Below, piece after piece: positions 1-7,798 of a DNA stretch of 34,709 nt (position 1 is its first letter; every line of letters begins with the position of its first letter). Below the pieces are notes generated by a model that searched no databases, was not told the origin of the DNA, and worked only from the letters and a program-made list of their open reading frames with translations. The DNA comes from Marivirga sp. ANT-B6 (GTDB lineage Bacteria > Bacteroidota > Bacteroidia > Cytophagales > Cyclobacteriaceae). The DNA lies in contig LXQK01000012.1 of the NCBI GenBank assembly GCA_001683905.1, positions 1-34,709 on the forward strand. Reading direction: 5' to 3'. A program made the position numbers and the translations under genes.

Positions 1-151
1 TTCGGCGCCGCCAGCTTCCTTTGGCATAGCCATCCCTTCTATGGGGCAGATTCCACCTCACGGTGGACACCCTTGCTATTGGCTAATGGTCGGTAACTAC
101 AAACCCCCATACGGACTTGCACCGTCATGTTATTTGCCATGCACGGCACAC
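1..151 (-). mobile_element. Group II intron, 5' end only (domain I), probably class IIC; continues off the left edge
   Basis: On the minus strand the sequence starts GTGTGCC at 151, matching the GUGYG 5' splice-site consensus. It then shows GGTGCAAGTCCG, TTAGCC, CAAGGGTGTCC, GGAATCTG and GGAAGCTGGCGGC in the order found in domain I of bacterial group II introns. From memory the pattern is close to the Oceanobacillus iheyensis IIC intron, which begins GUGUGCCCGGCAUGG. The intron start lies directly after the U-tract of an intrinsic terminator, the usual insertion site of class IIC introns. Only about 150 bases are in the window, so the reverse transcriptase/maturase ORF (expected in domain IV), domains V and VI and the 3' end cannot be seen. 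Whether the copy is intact is unknown. The group II call is strong; the IIC assignment rests on the start sequence and the insertion site. Confidence 0.88.
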
Positions 152-152
152 C

Positions 153-184
153 AAAAAAAGGCCTTTCCATGAAGGAAAGGCCTT
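153..184 (-). terminator. Intrinsic terminator of the stress-protein gene; group II intron target
   Basis: On the minus strand an uninterrupted 11-bp stem (AAGGCCTTTCC with GGAAAGGCCTT) closes a 5-base loop. It is followed by seven U, then G, then the intron start GTGTG. It lies about 25 bases beyond the stop of the 210-809 gene, so it terminates that gene and serves as the hairpin insertion site of the adjacent intron. Confidence 0.93.
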
Positions 185-209
185 AGTCATATGCTGCTAT
201 TTTCTATTT

Positions 210-809
210 TTATCTTGTTCTGTCGTAAGAACCAGAGCCAGTTGTAGGGCCTGAATCTGTACCCGAGCTATAAACGTCTTCTCCAATGGTGTTCCACTCA
301 TTTTCAAAGTACGCTGCATCGTCCGTAGAACGTGGCGTGACACCCATCACAATACCACCCTCGGCAATGCCTTCTTTATAATACTCAGCTTTTTCCTTCG
401 GAATACCAGAACCGACTAAAGCACCAATCAGTCCGCCTGTAAGACCACCAGCTCCTGCTCCTGCAAGGCCGGCAGCAATTGGGCCAGCTACGATCAGACC
501 TAATCCTGGTATCAAGACAGAAGTACCAATAGCAGCTACCGCACCTACTATAGCACCTAGCGTGCCTCCAATCGCAGATCCTTTTCCAGCAGTTTCCATG
601 GCTTTATCACCCAAGTCTGTATCACGATGTTCATTATCATCCTTAAAATTGGTGTCCCGGGTTTCATCAGACATTAATAAAGTAATTTCATCTTTATTAT
701 ATCCTCTATCTATCAAAGACCTGTAAGCGCGCTCTGCACTATCCCGATCTCTAAACATACCGGTAATAATACCTGTATCTTGATTTTTGTTGTCTCCTGA
801 AATGTTCAT
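210..809 (-). CDS. General-stress-type glycine-zipper protein (YflT/GSP17M-like N-terminus)
   Basis: A 199-residue protein. The N-terminal part (about residues 13-50) reads TGIITGMFRDRDSAERAYRSL, as in the YflT/general stress protein 17M-type domain found in Bacillus and Bacteroidota stress proteins. About residues 72-135 form a long Gly/Ala-rich stretch with regular small-residue spacing (GSAIGGTLGAIVGAVAAIG, then GLAGAGAGGLTGGLIGALVG), a glycine zipper that could insert into or associate with membranes. The stretch around IPKEKAEYYKEGIAEGGIVMGV is typical of the family, and the tail is Ser/Gly/Thr-rich and probably disordered. No enzymatic motif is visible. It is monocistronic, with a perfect terminator downstream and a candidate promoter upstream. 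The exact role is unknown; a stress-related role is inferred from family resemblance only. Confidence 0.8.
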   Translation of the reverse strand: MNISGDNKNQDTGIITGMFRDRDSAERAYRSLIDRGYNKDEITLLMSDETRDTNFKDDNEHRDTDLGDKAMETAGKGSAIGGTLGAIVGAVAAIGTSVLIPGLGLIVAGPIAAGLAGAGAGGLTGGLIGALVGSGIPKEKAEYYKEGIAEGGIVMGVTPRSTDDAAYFENEWNTIGEDVYSSGTDSGPTTGSGSYDRTR

Positions 810-864
810 AATATGGTTATTTAAGTAAAAAAATAATTAATTAAGGTAAAAAATAAGCTTTTAG

Positions 865-896
865 CAAATTTGTAAGCCTTAAATAAACAACCAAAA
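865..896 (-). promoter_or_regulatory. Candidate promoter for the stress-protein gene
   Basis: Reading the minus strand, a TTTG (about 895-892) is followed after roughly 19 bases by CAAATTTG (872-865). This resembles the Bacteroidota -33 TTTG / -7 TAnnTTTG arrangement, but the TA of the -7 element is replaced by CA. It would give a leader of about 50 bases before the ATG at 809. Confidence 0.3.
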
Positions 897-1031
897 TTAC
901 AAGATTATGTTTTTTTTATTTGCCACCGACAGGCAGCACAATTGGGCAAGTATCTTCAGCGTACATATAAGAATGGTTCTTAAAGAAAGGTTAATTCTTA
1001 AATAAGTAATGGGCTTTAGGCAGGGGTCCTT

Positions 1032-1499
1032 CTATGCTCTAAAGAATATCTTATAGCTGACAATATTTCCCGTAGAATCTTTTTGAACCTTATAAAAGTG
1101 GATCGTTTTGAGTCCATTATAATTTTTCCATTTAATTGCCTTATTTTCCTGGAAGCTTGTCGGGGTAGCCTCTTTCAAGCCGAAATATTTTAAACTTTCA
1201 GGTGAAAATGGAATATGCAGAGGATCGTTGATAATGATATCGTTGGACTTGCCTTTCAGATATTGAATTTCCAGGTCGAATTTCTTATACCGTTGTACTA
1301 AAATCTTTCGTGATAATATTTGAAGGGTATAGGTAGTGTCTGGCTCTCCCAAAATTTCAACTACCTCTGTCGGGGAGTGTTGAATCAGGTGAGGAATATC
1401 CAGGACAATAAGGTCTTCTTTCGGTGCTTTCTCTACACAAGAAACCAGCATAACGAAAGACACAAAAAGAAGACCAACGATATTGAAGAAAGATCGCAT
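1032..1499 (-). CDS. Small lipoprotein of unknown function
   Basis: A 155-residue protein with a lipoprotein signal peptide: a hydrophobic stretch followed by LVSC, with Cys21 as the probable lipidated residue. The mature part is mixed alpha/beta in character. It starts with an acidic/lysine segment (VEKAPKEDL), followed by 'LIQHSPTEVVEILGEPD', which recalls the small fold seen in lipoproteins that sense an ascending strand after GEPD (BamE/SmpA-like proteins also carry G-x-P-D turns); this comparison is weak. No catalytic motif was recognised. The gene starts 18 bases after the TonB-receptor stop, on the same strand and with no visible terminator between them, so the two are probably co-transcribed. 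It may be an accessory protein of the receptor. Confidence 0.7.
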   Translation of the reverse strand: MRSFFNIVGLLFVSFVMLVSCVEKAPKEDLIVLDIPHLIQHSPTEVVEILGEPDTTYTLQILSRKILVQRYKKFDLEIQYLKGKSNDIIINDPLHIPFSPESLKYFGLKEATPTSFQENKAIKWKNYNGLKTIHFYKVQKDSTGNIVSYKIFFRA

Positions 1500-1517
1500 G
1501 AGATGATTCTTTGGCTT

Positions 1518-4388
1518 TTACTCTAACAGATACGATACACCCAAAGAAACTGTTCTACCTGTATTGTATGACTGGTAGATGTACTCTATATCGTTATGCT
1601 CCTGGGTAAATTTATAGGCTGGGTTCAATATGTTTTGGAAGGCTAGCTTCGCACTGAACTTTTCAGCAATTCTTTTGGTAACGGCCAAATCTAATACATT
1701 CCTGGGCTGCTCGTAAATATTGGGCGTACCGCCTGTACTTACGACTGTTAGTCGTTGGCCCAGGACATTATATGAAAGGTTTGCTGTGAACCCTTCTATG
1801 CCATACATAAGAAAGGCATTCACAATATAAGGAGACTGGCCGAACAGCTCTCTTTTCGATGAAGCCTCCGGATCGTTCACCCTGATAATTGCTAACTCTG
1901 CTTCGTTGATATCTACTTCAGATTTGATTAACGATACATTAGATCCTATTTTGAAATTATTCATGAAGCCTCCCATAAAGCCCAGACTTTTCCTTATTTC
2001 AAATTCCATCCCATACACGGTAGCCTGGTCTACATTACGGTATAGAAATTTCAAACCATCCTTAGGCTCATTATTAAAAGGACTCGTCGCTCGCTCTATA
2101 GGATTGCTGAAGTTCTTATAGAAACCACTTATAGAAATTATCTCACCTGCCTCTGGAAATAGCTCCCATCTCAGGTCAATATTATCAATTACAGTCCTTT
2201 CCAGGTCTGGATTTCCAGTAACTTCCGCGTCCCCAAGAAAGTCAAAGGTTGTATACCTTGCTAATTCTCTAAAAGTAGGTCTCGCGATGGTTCTTCCATA
2301 AGCTAACCTCAAATTCATGTTTTCTTTTAGCTGCTGCGTGATATTGATAGCAGGTAAAATGTCGTCATTTTTGACATTGGCGAACCTTTGATCTTCAGCA
2401 AGGAATTCGCTGGCATTAGATAAAGAAATATTCGTTTGCTCATACCTTGCACCAGTGCTTATTTTCAACGACTTGCTTACCTGCAGGTCTATCATGGCAT
2501 ATGCAGCCGGCACTTTTTCGTTTCCTGTATAACTACCGCCAAGAGATTCGTTTTTGCCTACGGTAATGCCATATCTATATCGAGGGCCCGCATTGGTTTG
2601 TTGAATGGCTACCAAACCCAAATTCGAATCCGCGAAGAAATCACTAATGTTGCCATCGTAGGGCTGTGTGTTGCTATTGGATTTATATTCGATAATGGTT
2701 TCCTCAAAATCTCTGTCCTTCTCCAGGTATGCGCCACCGAATTTAACTTTGGAACTTAAGCCTGACCCCAGCGAAACGGGAATTTCAAAATTAAGTTTTA
2801 AATCAATATTGGTTTCGTTCAAATTTCTGAAATATCGGCCAGGGTTGCCTGAGGCATTTTCAAAAGTTCTATACGAGGTGCCTTCTGGCGCCTGAACAAT
2901 TACATTGTTAAAAAATCGCAGATCCGGTTCATCCTGTGTAGAATATGTATAGGCTGTAAGCCAGTTGATTTTTATAGGATTATTTGCATCCCCCAGGGCA
3001 TGGTCTCCTTTTAATTGGGCCGAGCTTAATGATCTATGTACATTTTGTATGGCACGGTTTTGTAATTCCTCCTGTTCATTGTTGGCATCGGCAGGAAATG
3101 TTCCCTGAAGAAATCTTGAAGATGCATCTGCGCTTTGGTTTCTCAACAAGTTTAACCCAATCTTATGATTTGAACTGATTTTATAGCTTGTATTGAGCAA
3201 AGCGCCCCACAGTACCGATTCTACGCCTCTGGTATCTGAAAACTCCCTTAAAGTGATCAATTCTGGCGCATCTACTGAACCCGGAAGAAAATATCTGCCC
3301 GTTTTTCCATTGTCGTAGAATTCATAGCTTCGTTGGTAACTTATTCCCCCGATAAAACCCAAAGGCTTTCCTAATAAGGTTTTTTGATTACCTACAGAGA
3401 AAGAATAGCTTTGGTTCAGGAAAGGCAATTTTTTAACAGGATCGAAACTTGTGTTAAAGGCCTTCGAGGCGGCGTCAAGGGCTAAAGCTTGCTGCTCATC
3501 TCTTACCGAAGGGGCAGGAATTGGCCCGTTTAAAATATCGGGAAGCGCATGTGTTCCATCGTCAAAACCAGCAAAAAAAGTTTTTCCCTGTGTATCGGAT
3601 AAAAATGACTTGTTAAAAGTTGCATTTGTATTATATCCCAGCGAAGTCGAGGCTTGAATGGTAAGCCTGTCTGGAAAGTCTTTCGTAGTAATGTTTACAA
3701 ATCCACCACTGAAGCTGGCCGGCAATTCCGGGGAAAATGTTTTGTAAACTACGAGGTTATCGATGAGGTTAGACGGGAACAAATCCATCTGAACGGCATT
3801 TTTATTAGGATCCAGCCCTGGTATTTCAGCATTGTTCAGCGATGTTTTGCTATACCTATCACCCAGGCCCCGAACGATAACATATTTCCCTCCTTCAACA
3901 GACACACCGGTGACGCGCCTCATGGCAGCTGCTGCATCATTGTCATTGCTACGGGCAAATTGCTCAGAGGAAATTCCATCCATGACGAGGCTTGATTTGC
4001 GCTGTATTGTAAGCAATGCAGACTCAGAGTTTTTGATGGCCTCAGCCTGGATAACCACCTCTTCTAGACCAATGGTCTCATCGGTTAATCGTATATTTTG
4101 AATCGTGACCTCTCCGCTATTTACCACAACAGCTTCGATTGTTTTAGCCTGATATGAAACAAATGAGAAAGTTAACGCATGCGTACCAGCGCTAACATTA
4201 TTGATGGAATATTTTCCATCCAGATCAGTAGCTGCACCATTGGCTGTTGCGCTTATAATGACGGTAGCGCCAATTAATGGTTCGCCTGTTTTATCGTCAA
4301 TGACCTGGCCCCTGATCGTACCCGTTTGGGCAGACACTTGGGCAATGAAAATAACCTGAAGTAAGATTAATGTTAGAAAACGCATCAT
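1518..4388 (-). CDS. TonB-dependent outer-membrane receptor with N-terminal CarboxypepD_reg-like domain
   Basis: A 956-residue protein. Signal peptide about 1-20, ending VSAQ. A carboxypeptidase-regulatory-like beta-sandwich follows at about 23-105 (TIRGQVIDDKTGEPLIGATV), then a linker and the plug domain at about 125-235, with the signature GKYVIVRGLGDRYSKTSLN and GLDPNKNAVQMDLFP. The rest (about 240-956) alternates turns and amphipathic strands as in a 22-strand barrel and ends in a beta strand (TVSLGVSYLLE). The plug motif with 'RRVTGVSVEGG' marks a Bacteroidota receptor family that recurrently neighbours beta-helix lipoproteins such as the gene at 4565-6253. It would import an unidentified substrate across the outer membrane using TonB energy. 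No siderophore- or SusC-specific feature was recognised; there is no SusD partner. It has its own promoter (4405-4412) and is probably followed by the small lipoprotein in one transcript. Confidence 0.95.
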   Translation of the reverse strand: MMRFLTLILLQVIFIAQVSAQTGTIRGQVIDDKTGEPLIGATVIISATANGAATDLDGKYSINNVSAGTHALTFSFVSYQAKTIEAVVVNSGEVTIQNIRLTDETIGLEEVVIQAEAIKNSESALLTIQRKSSLVMDGISSEQFARSNDNDAAAAMRRVTGVSVEGGKYVIVRGLGDRYSKTSLNNAEIPGLDPNKNAVQMDLFPSNLIDNLVVYKTFSPELPASFSGGFVNITTKDFPDRLTIQASTSLGYNTNATFNKSFLSDTQGKTFFAGFDDGTHALPDILNGPIPAPSVRDEQQALALDAASKAFNTSFDPVKKLPFLNQSYSFSVGNQKTLLGKPLGFIGGISYQRSYEFYDNGKTGRYFLPGSVDAPELITLREFSDTRGVESVLWGALLNTSYKISSNHKIGLNLLRNQSADASSRFLQGTFPADANNEQEELQNRAIQNVHRSLSSAQLKGDHALGDANNPIKINWLTAYTYSTQDEPDLRFFNNVIVQAPEGTSYRTFENASGNPGRYFRNLNETNIDLKLNFEIPVSLGSGLSSKVKFGGAYLEKDRDFEETIIEYKSNSNTQPYDGNISDFFADSNLGLVAIQQTNAGPRYRYGITVGKNESLGGSYTGNEKVPAAYAMIDLQVSKSLKISTGARYEQTNISLSNASEFLAEDQRFANVKNDDILPAINITQQLKENMNLRLAYGRTIARPTFRELARYTTFDFLGDAEVTGNPDLERTVIDNIDLRWELFPEAGEIISISGFYKNFSNPIERATSPFNNEPKDGLKFLYRNVDQATVYGMEFEIRKSLGFMGGFMNNFKIGSNVSLIKSEVDINEAELAIIRVNDPEASSKRELFGQSPYIVNAFLMYGIEGFTANLSYNVLGQRLTVVSTGGTPNIYEQPRNVLDLAVTKRIAEKFSAKLAFQNILNPAYKFTQEHNDIEYIYQSYNTGRTVSLGVSYLLE

Positions 4389-4404
4389 TTATCAAAATTT
4401 TATG

Positions 4405-4412
4405 CAAAGGTA
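4405..4412 (-). promoter_or_regulatory. -7 promoter element TACCTTTG for the TonB receptor
   Basis: The minus strand carries TACCTTTG, an exact match to the Bacteroidota -7 consensus TAnnTTTG, 17 bases upstream of the receptor ATG. A canonical -33 TTTG is not evident; one AATGTTAA copy (4425-4418) lies just upstream of the -7 element. Confidence 0.6.
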
Positions 4413-4417
4413 GGGTC

Positions 4418-4494
4418 TTAACATTTTCCCATAGTTATTGGTATTTTATGTAAATGTTAATTTTTAACATTATTTGCGAAAATGAAATAACATT
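4418..4494. repeat. Repeated TTAACATT/AATGTTAA motif, including an inverted pair, upstream of the TonB receptor
   Basis: Copies: TTAACATT at 4418-4425, AATGTTAA at 4453-4460, TTAACATT at 4464-4471 and the shorter TAACATT at 4488-4494. The middle two form a perfect 8-bp inverted repeat with a 3-base spacer. The same-orientation copies are spaced 46 and 23-24 bases. The position, just upstream of and partly overlapping the receptor promoter, suggests a regulator-binding region. The regulator is unknown, and the AT-rich background makes chance matches possible. Confidence 0.45.
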
Positions 4495-4500
4495 AAATTA

Positions 4501-4536
4501 ATATGGCAAAGAACTTGCATAAGTTCTTTGCCATAT
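4501..4536 (-). terminator. Perfect 16-bp hairpin between the beta-helix lipoprotein gene and the TonB receptor
   Basis: ATATGGCAAAGAACTT and its exact reverse complement flank a 4-base loop (GCAT). The hairpin lies 28 bases beyond the stop of the 4565-6253 gene. On the minus strand it is followed by TAATTTAATGTTATT, a weak rather than continuous U-tract. It may terminate the upstream gene or stabilise its 3' end. Confidence 0.65.
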
Positions 4537-4564
4537 CTGTAAAGGGTAAAAAGGTTAAAAAGGA

Positions 4565-6253
4565 TTACTCAAAAAGGCCATAGGCATCTGCTGCTGTCCA
4601 ACCAATCAACCAATTGTTACTTCCGAAAGCGCCCTTGTAAGTTACCGTTTCGTAGGTAAAGCCGTTGACAGGAGCAGCGGGATAAGCAGCCAAACCACTA
4701 TAGGCAGGACCCGTAGTTGCAGGTATCGGGTTTAAAGCGTTGACTGCTATACCGCCCAAAGCTGGGTTTTCATACGTATTGGCATTTGCCGTAAGATGGG
4801 TAGCAAGTGGCGCTAAACCCTCAGCAACCTGATCTAAAGTAGTGTAGGCACCTATGCTCCAAAAAATGTTGTTCGAGAATACTAGCTCACCATTTTCTAA
4901 TCGATCTCTTGTATTCTTACCTGGTGCACCAACATCAGTAAGATTAATACCTGACCTAAATTGGGTTATGATGCTGTTTCTAATAAACCCGCCATTCCCT
5001 TCAGTCATAAAGATAGCTGGTGCCCCACCTGGAGTGGCACCTAATTGGGTAGCAGTTCCAATTAAAGTCATGTTAAAGACGGTTGGCTGAGAGAAAACGT
5101 CTGATCCCAGGTTGTCACTGTGAGCTCCGTCAAGCTCCATTCCACGATCAGAACCAGCAAAGTCAGGCACCTGGTAAGCGAACCAAAACTGGTTCTGTCC
5201 TCTATAACCAAAATCCCAATCAAAAGCGTCGTCCTGATTATAAATAGAAGCTAGGTAACTCGTGTTAACCGTACCTCCAAACCACTCAAAACCGTCATCA
5301 TCATTACCATATACTTCAATATATGATATCTCTGTTCCTGAACCTACACCACCCATGGTTAAGCCGTTAATCTCGTTGGCGGCACCTATAAGTGTTCCCC
5401 CATGACGGATAGAAATATATTTTAATTTACCAGAATTATCGTCTGCAACGTTGCCACCATAAATCCCTCTTGCTTCTGTTTCAGGTATTCCTTCGATTAT
5501 TGTTTGGGTAGCCACATGGTTGATAGGCGCTTTTCCCAGCACAATTAATCCACCCCAGAGCCCTCTGGCGTTTACAGCGAGATCATCAGGATCTTCCGTA
5601 TCGTCATCCTCAGCGGTGAAGATAATTGGATTTTCCTCAGTGCCTACTGCCATTATTTTACCCCCACGTGCTATGATTAACGCACTGGCGCCGGCTCCCT
5701 GACCTGGCTGTCCTTTAACAACTGTTCCTGCCTCTATGGTTAAAGTTTGTCCATCATTAACATAAACAAAACCCCGTAGGATATAAATATTGTCTGCTGT
5801 CCATGTCACTGTACCTGTACCATTGGCGCTGTTCAGAACCTCCACGATAGGCTTTTCAACCACGGGAGCTTCCGTGACACTTACTGTTGCGGCTTCAGTG
5901 GCTGTTAGTGAAGGACTCTGTGCGTCATTCACTGTTAGCGTGATGGTCTGGCTTCCGGCAGTGGCAGGAGCCGTGTAGGCTACGTTGACAGTTCCGGATG
6001 TCTTACCTGTAAGGTCATTTAAGTTTGTTATTGAAGCTGTCCCAGCAGATGCCTGCACAGTTATAGTTTTTACATTTCCAGGTGCATTAACACTAAACGC
6101 TAATGTGGTTTCATTGCCAACCTGTACAGTTGTTCCAGTGGGAACAGTGATAGTTGGCCGTGCTGCAACCGTAGGATCATCATCCTTATCGCAAGCCGAA
6201 AAACCGACCGTAAGGGTGGCCATAATTAAAAATAGGTACGAAAATCTTTTCAT
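4565..6253 (-). CDS. Surface-exposed beta-helix lipoprotein, partner of the TonB receptor
   Basis: A 562-residue protein. A lipoprotein signal ends FSAC with Cys21, followed by DKDDD. A run of acidic residues just after the lipidated Cys is the known Bacteroidota signal for export to the cell surface. Residues about 30-130 resemble an Ig-like/Big-type beta-sandwich (PTITVPTGTTVQVGNETTLAF, later AYTAPATAGSQTITLTV). From about 150 the pattern changes to a right-handed beta-helix-like region with ILRGFVYVNDGQTLTIEAG, ALIIARGGKIMAVGT and NPIIFTAEDDD, followed by asparagine/aspartate-rich turns. Databases often mislabel this family 'multidrug transporter'; nothing here supports transport by itself. 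Because it neighbours the receptor gene, a surface capture role is a reasonable inference. The ligand is unknown. It is separated from the receptor by a hairpin and a promoter, so it is probably a separate transcription unit. Confidence 0.85.
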   Translation of the reverse strand: MKRFSYLFLIMATLTVGFSACDKDDDPTVAARPTITVPTGTTVQVGNETTLAFSVNAPGNVKTITVQASAGTASITNLNDLTGKTSGTVNVAYTAPATAGSQTITLTVNDAQSPSLTATEAATVSVTEAPVVEKPIVEVLNSANGTGTVTWTADNIYILRGFVYVNDGQTLTIEAGTVVKGQPGQGAGASALIIARGGKIMAVGTEENPIIFTAEDDDTEDPDDLAVNARGLWGGLIVLGKAPINHVATQTIIEGIPETEARGIYGGNVADDNSGKLKYISIRHGGTLIGAANEINGLTMGGVGSGTEISYIEVYGNDDDGFEWFGGTVNTSYLASIYNQDDAFDWDFGYRGQNQFWFAYQVPDFAGSDRGMELDGAHSDNLGSDVFSQPTVFNMTLIGTATQLGATPGGAPAIFMTEGNGGFIRNSIITQFRSGINLTDVGAPGKNTRDRLENGELVFSNNIFWSIGAYTTLDQVAEGLAPLATHLTANANTYENPALGGIAVNALNPIPATTGPAYSGLAAYPAAPVNGFTYETVTYKGAFGSNNWLIGWTAADAYGLFE

Positions 6254-6451
6254 TGTGTAAGTTTTAGTTTGTTATTCACTTCCGCAAAGTTGAGTAATAT
6301 TTGTTAAGTCAGGGCTTATATTACATTACCATATTGTTAAAACCAGCCATCGTATATTACCTCAAGTTTAAGAAAATATCATAAACCTTCGTTTTTGGGG
6401 TATCTCGGCTGTTTGAAACAATGAAGGTCTATTTTTTCGTTATAGATACAT

Positions 6452-7798
6452 ATGAAAGCAATCTATGCGCTATTCTCTTTAATAATTATTGTGGCATCTT
6501 CCGCAGATACGCTGGCCACGATGTGGATTGGAGCTAGTGATGGGTCCAGAGATGGCAACGGCACGTTGGAGCATCCTTATGACTTAAAAACCATTTTCGG
6601 ATCCGGAGGTGGTATAAATCCTAAAAAAATTCAGCCCGGGGACACCATTGCGATACGCGGAGGTACTATTAATGATAGTTATTGGGTGCAACTCTATGGA
6701 ACCGAAAATGCACCTATTGTTGTCATGCCGTATCAGCAGGAAAAGGTAATATTTGATACCAACTTCCCAAGGAAAGTAAAAAACGAATTAACATGTGCCA
6801 TAAAATTGTCGGGGGATTACATCATATTCAGAGACTTCACCTTTACCAGTACTATCCAACATCGGGTATCGGAGGGTACTACCGGTAAAAGTATGGGAAT
6901 CAACACGCGATCAGGTATGTATCTCTACGCCACCAATTCTAAGGTGATCAACTGTGTTTTTCATAACCTCACCAGCAATGGTATCCTATGGCTGGCGCAA
7001 TCCAATAATACGTTGTTGTATGGCTGCCTTTTTATGATGAATGGCTGGGATGGCTCCGACCGTGGTCATGGACATGCTATCTACATAAGAAATAACAATG
7101 TTTCTAAACCCAAAGTAATTGCCAATAATGTTTTTCACAATAGCATGGGGCATCAAATTAACGGATACGGTGAAATAGAAGGCTTTATCGTAAAGAATAA
7201 CGTTGCTTTTGAGGGAGGTAACTTAAGCAAGCATGGAGCTGAAAGGAATATATTTTTCGGGGGCTCTGGTAGAAGCAAGACCATCGACGGTTTGGTAATC
7301 ACCGACAACATCACCTATCATCGTGGAGAAGGCAGAGGCTTTGAGGTAGGTTATATTGAAGAAAATAAGAAATCTGTGGTCATTAAGAATAATATCATCC
7401 TGGGTGGCAGGCTGCTGGTGGTAAAAGAAGGATTTGAAAACCTGGAGGTAGCGGACAACCAACTTAAAATGACTGATCTTGTGAAGGTTCAGCCTAATCA
7501 ATATGACCACAAAAAAGCGACAATTACAGTCCTAAATCCGGAGGAAAAACCAACAATCAACGTTGATCTATCGGCTGTTTTACCAAAAAATACACGTTTT
7601 AAACTAATAGACTACCAGAACTATTATGGCAAACCCGTATTAGAAGGCATCTATAAAGGAGGCACTATTACATTACCGCTTCACCTGAAAGAGATACTTG
7701 AACCGATAGGGGACGTAAATGTGAAGCCAACACATACCGGCCCGGAATTTAACAGCTTCATGCTTTTAGCTGAGCAAGACCTTTACCCCCCAAGTTGA
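6452..7798 (+). CDS. Secreted right-handed beta-helix protein (possible polysaccharide lyase-like fold)
   Basis: A 448-residue protein with a signal peptide (about 1-22, a hydrophobic stretch then SSADTLA). The start of the mature part (WIGASDGSRDGNGTLEHPYDL, then IQPGDTIAIRGG) is the typical cap of parallel beta-helix proteins, where a 'G-T-x-x-x-P' segment precedes the first turn. Turns of the helix follow as IFRDFTF, KVINCVFHN, NNTLLYGCLF, KVIANNVFHN, FIVKNNVAF, LVITDNITYH and VVIKNNIIL. Family members include pectate lyases and other polysaccharide-acting enzymes, but I could not identify a catalytic set, so activity is not assigned. The C-terminal 100 residues (VDLSAVLPKNTRFKLIDYQN) look like a separate beta domain. 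It diverges from the lipoprotein gene with 198 bases between them. Its stop abuts the stop of the convergent MoxR gene. Confidence 0.8.
   Translation: MKAIYALFSLIIIVASSADTLATMWIGASDGSRDGNGTLEHPYDLKTIFGSGGGINPKKIQPGDTIAIRGGTINDSYWVQLYGTENAPIVVMPYQQEKVIFDTNFPRKVKNELTCAIKLSGDYIIFRDFTFTSTIQHRVSEGTTGKSMGINTRSGMYLYATNSKVINCVFHNLTSNGILWLAQSNNTLLYGCLFMMNGWDGSDRGHGHAIYIRNNNVSKPKVIANNVFHNSMGHQINGYGEIEGFIVKNNVAFEGGNLSKHGAERNIFFGGSGRSKTIDGLVITDNITYHRGEGRGFEVGYIEENKKSVVIKNNIILGGRLLVVKEGFENLEVADNQLKMTDLVKVQPNQYDHKKATITVLNPEEKPTINVDLSAVLPKNTRFKLIDYQNYYGKPVLEGIYKGGTITLPLHLKEILEPIGDVNVKPTHTGPEFNSFMLLAEQDLYPPS

Noticed and set aside
1-160. Possibility that the left end is a 23S rRNA or riboswitch fragment (GGTGCAAGTCCG resembles the cobalamin/RNase P class of motifs)
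   Set aside because: The ordered GTGTG, CAAGGGTGTCC, GGAATCTG and GGAAGCTGG motifs and the terminator-adjacent start fit a group II intron far better.
1906-4101. Plus-strand ORFs opposite the TonB receptor, for example 3654..3995
   Set aside because: Shadow frames of a well-defined receptor gene, without family resemblance.
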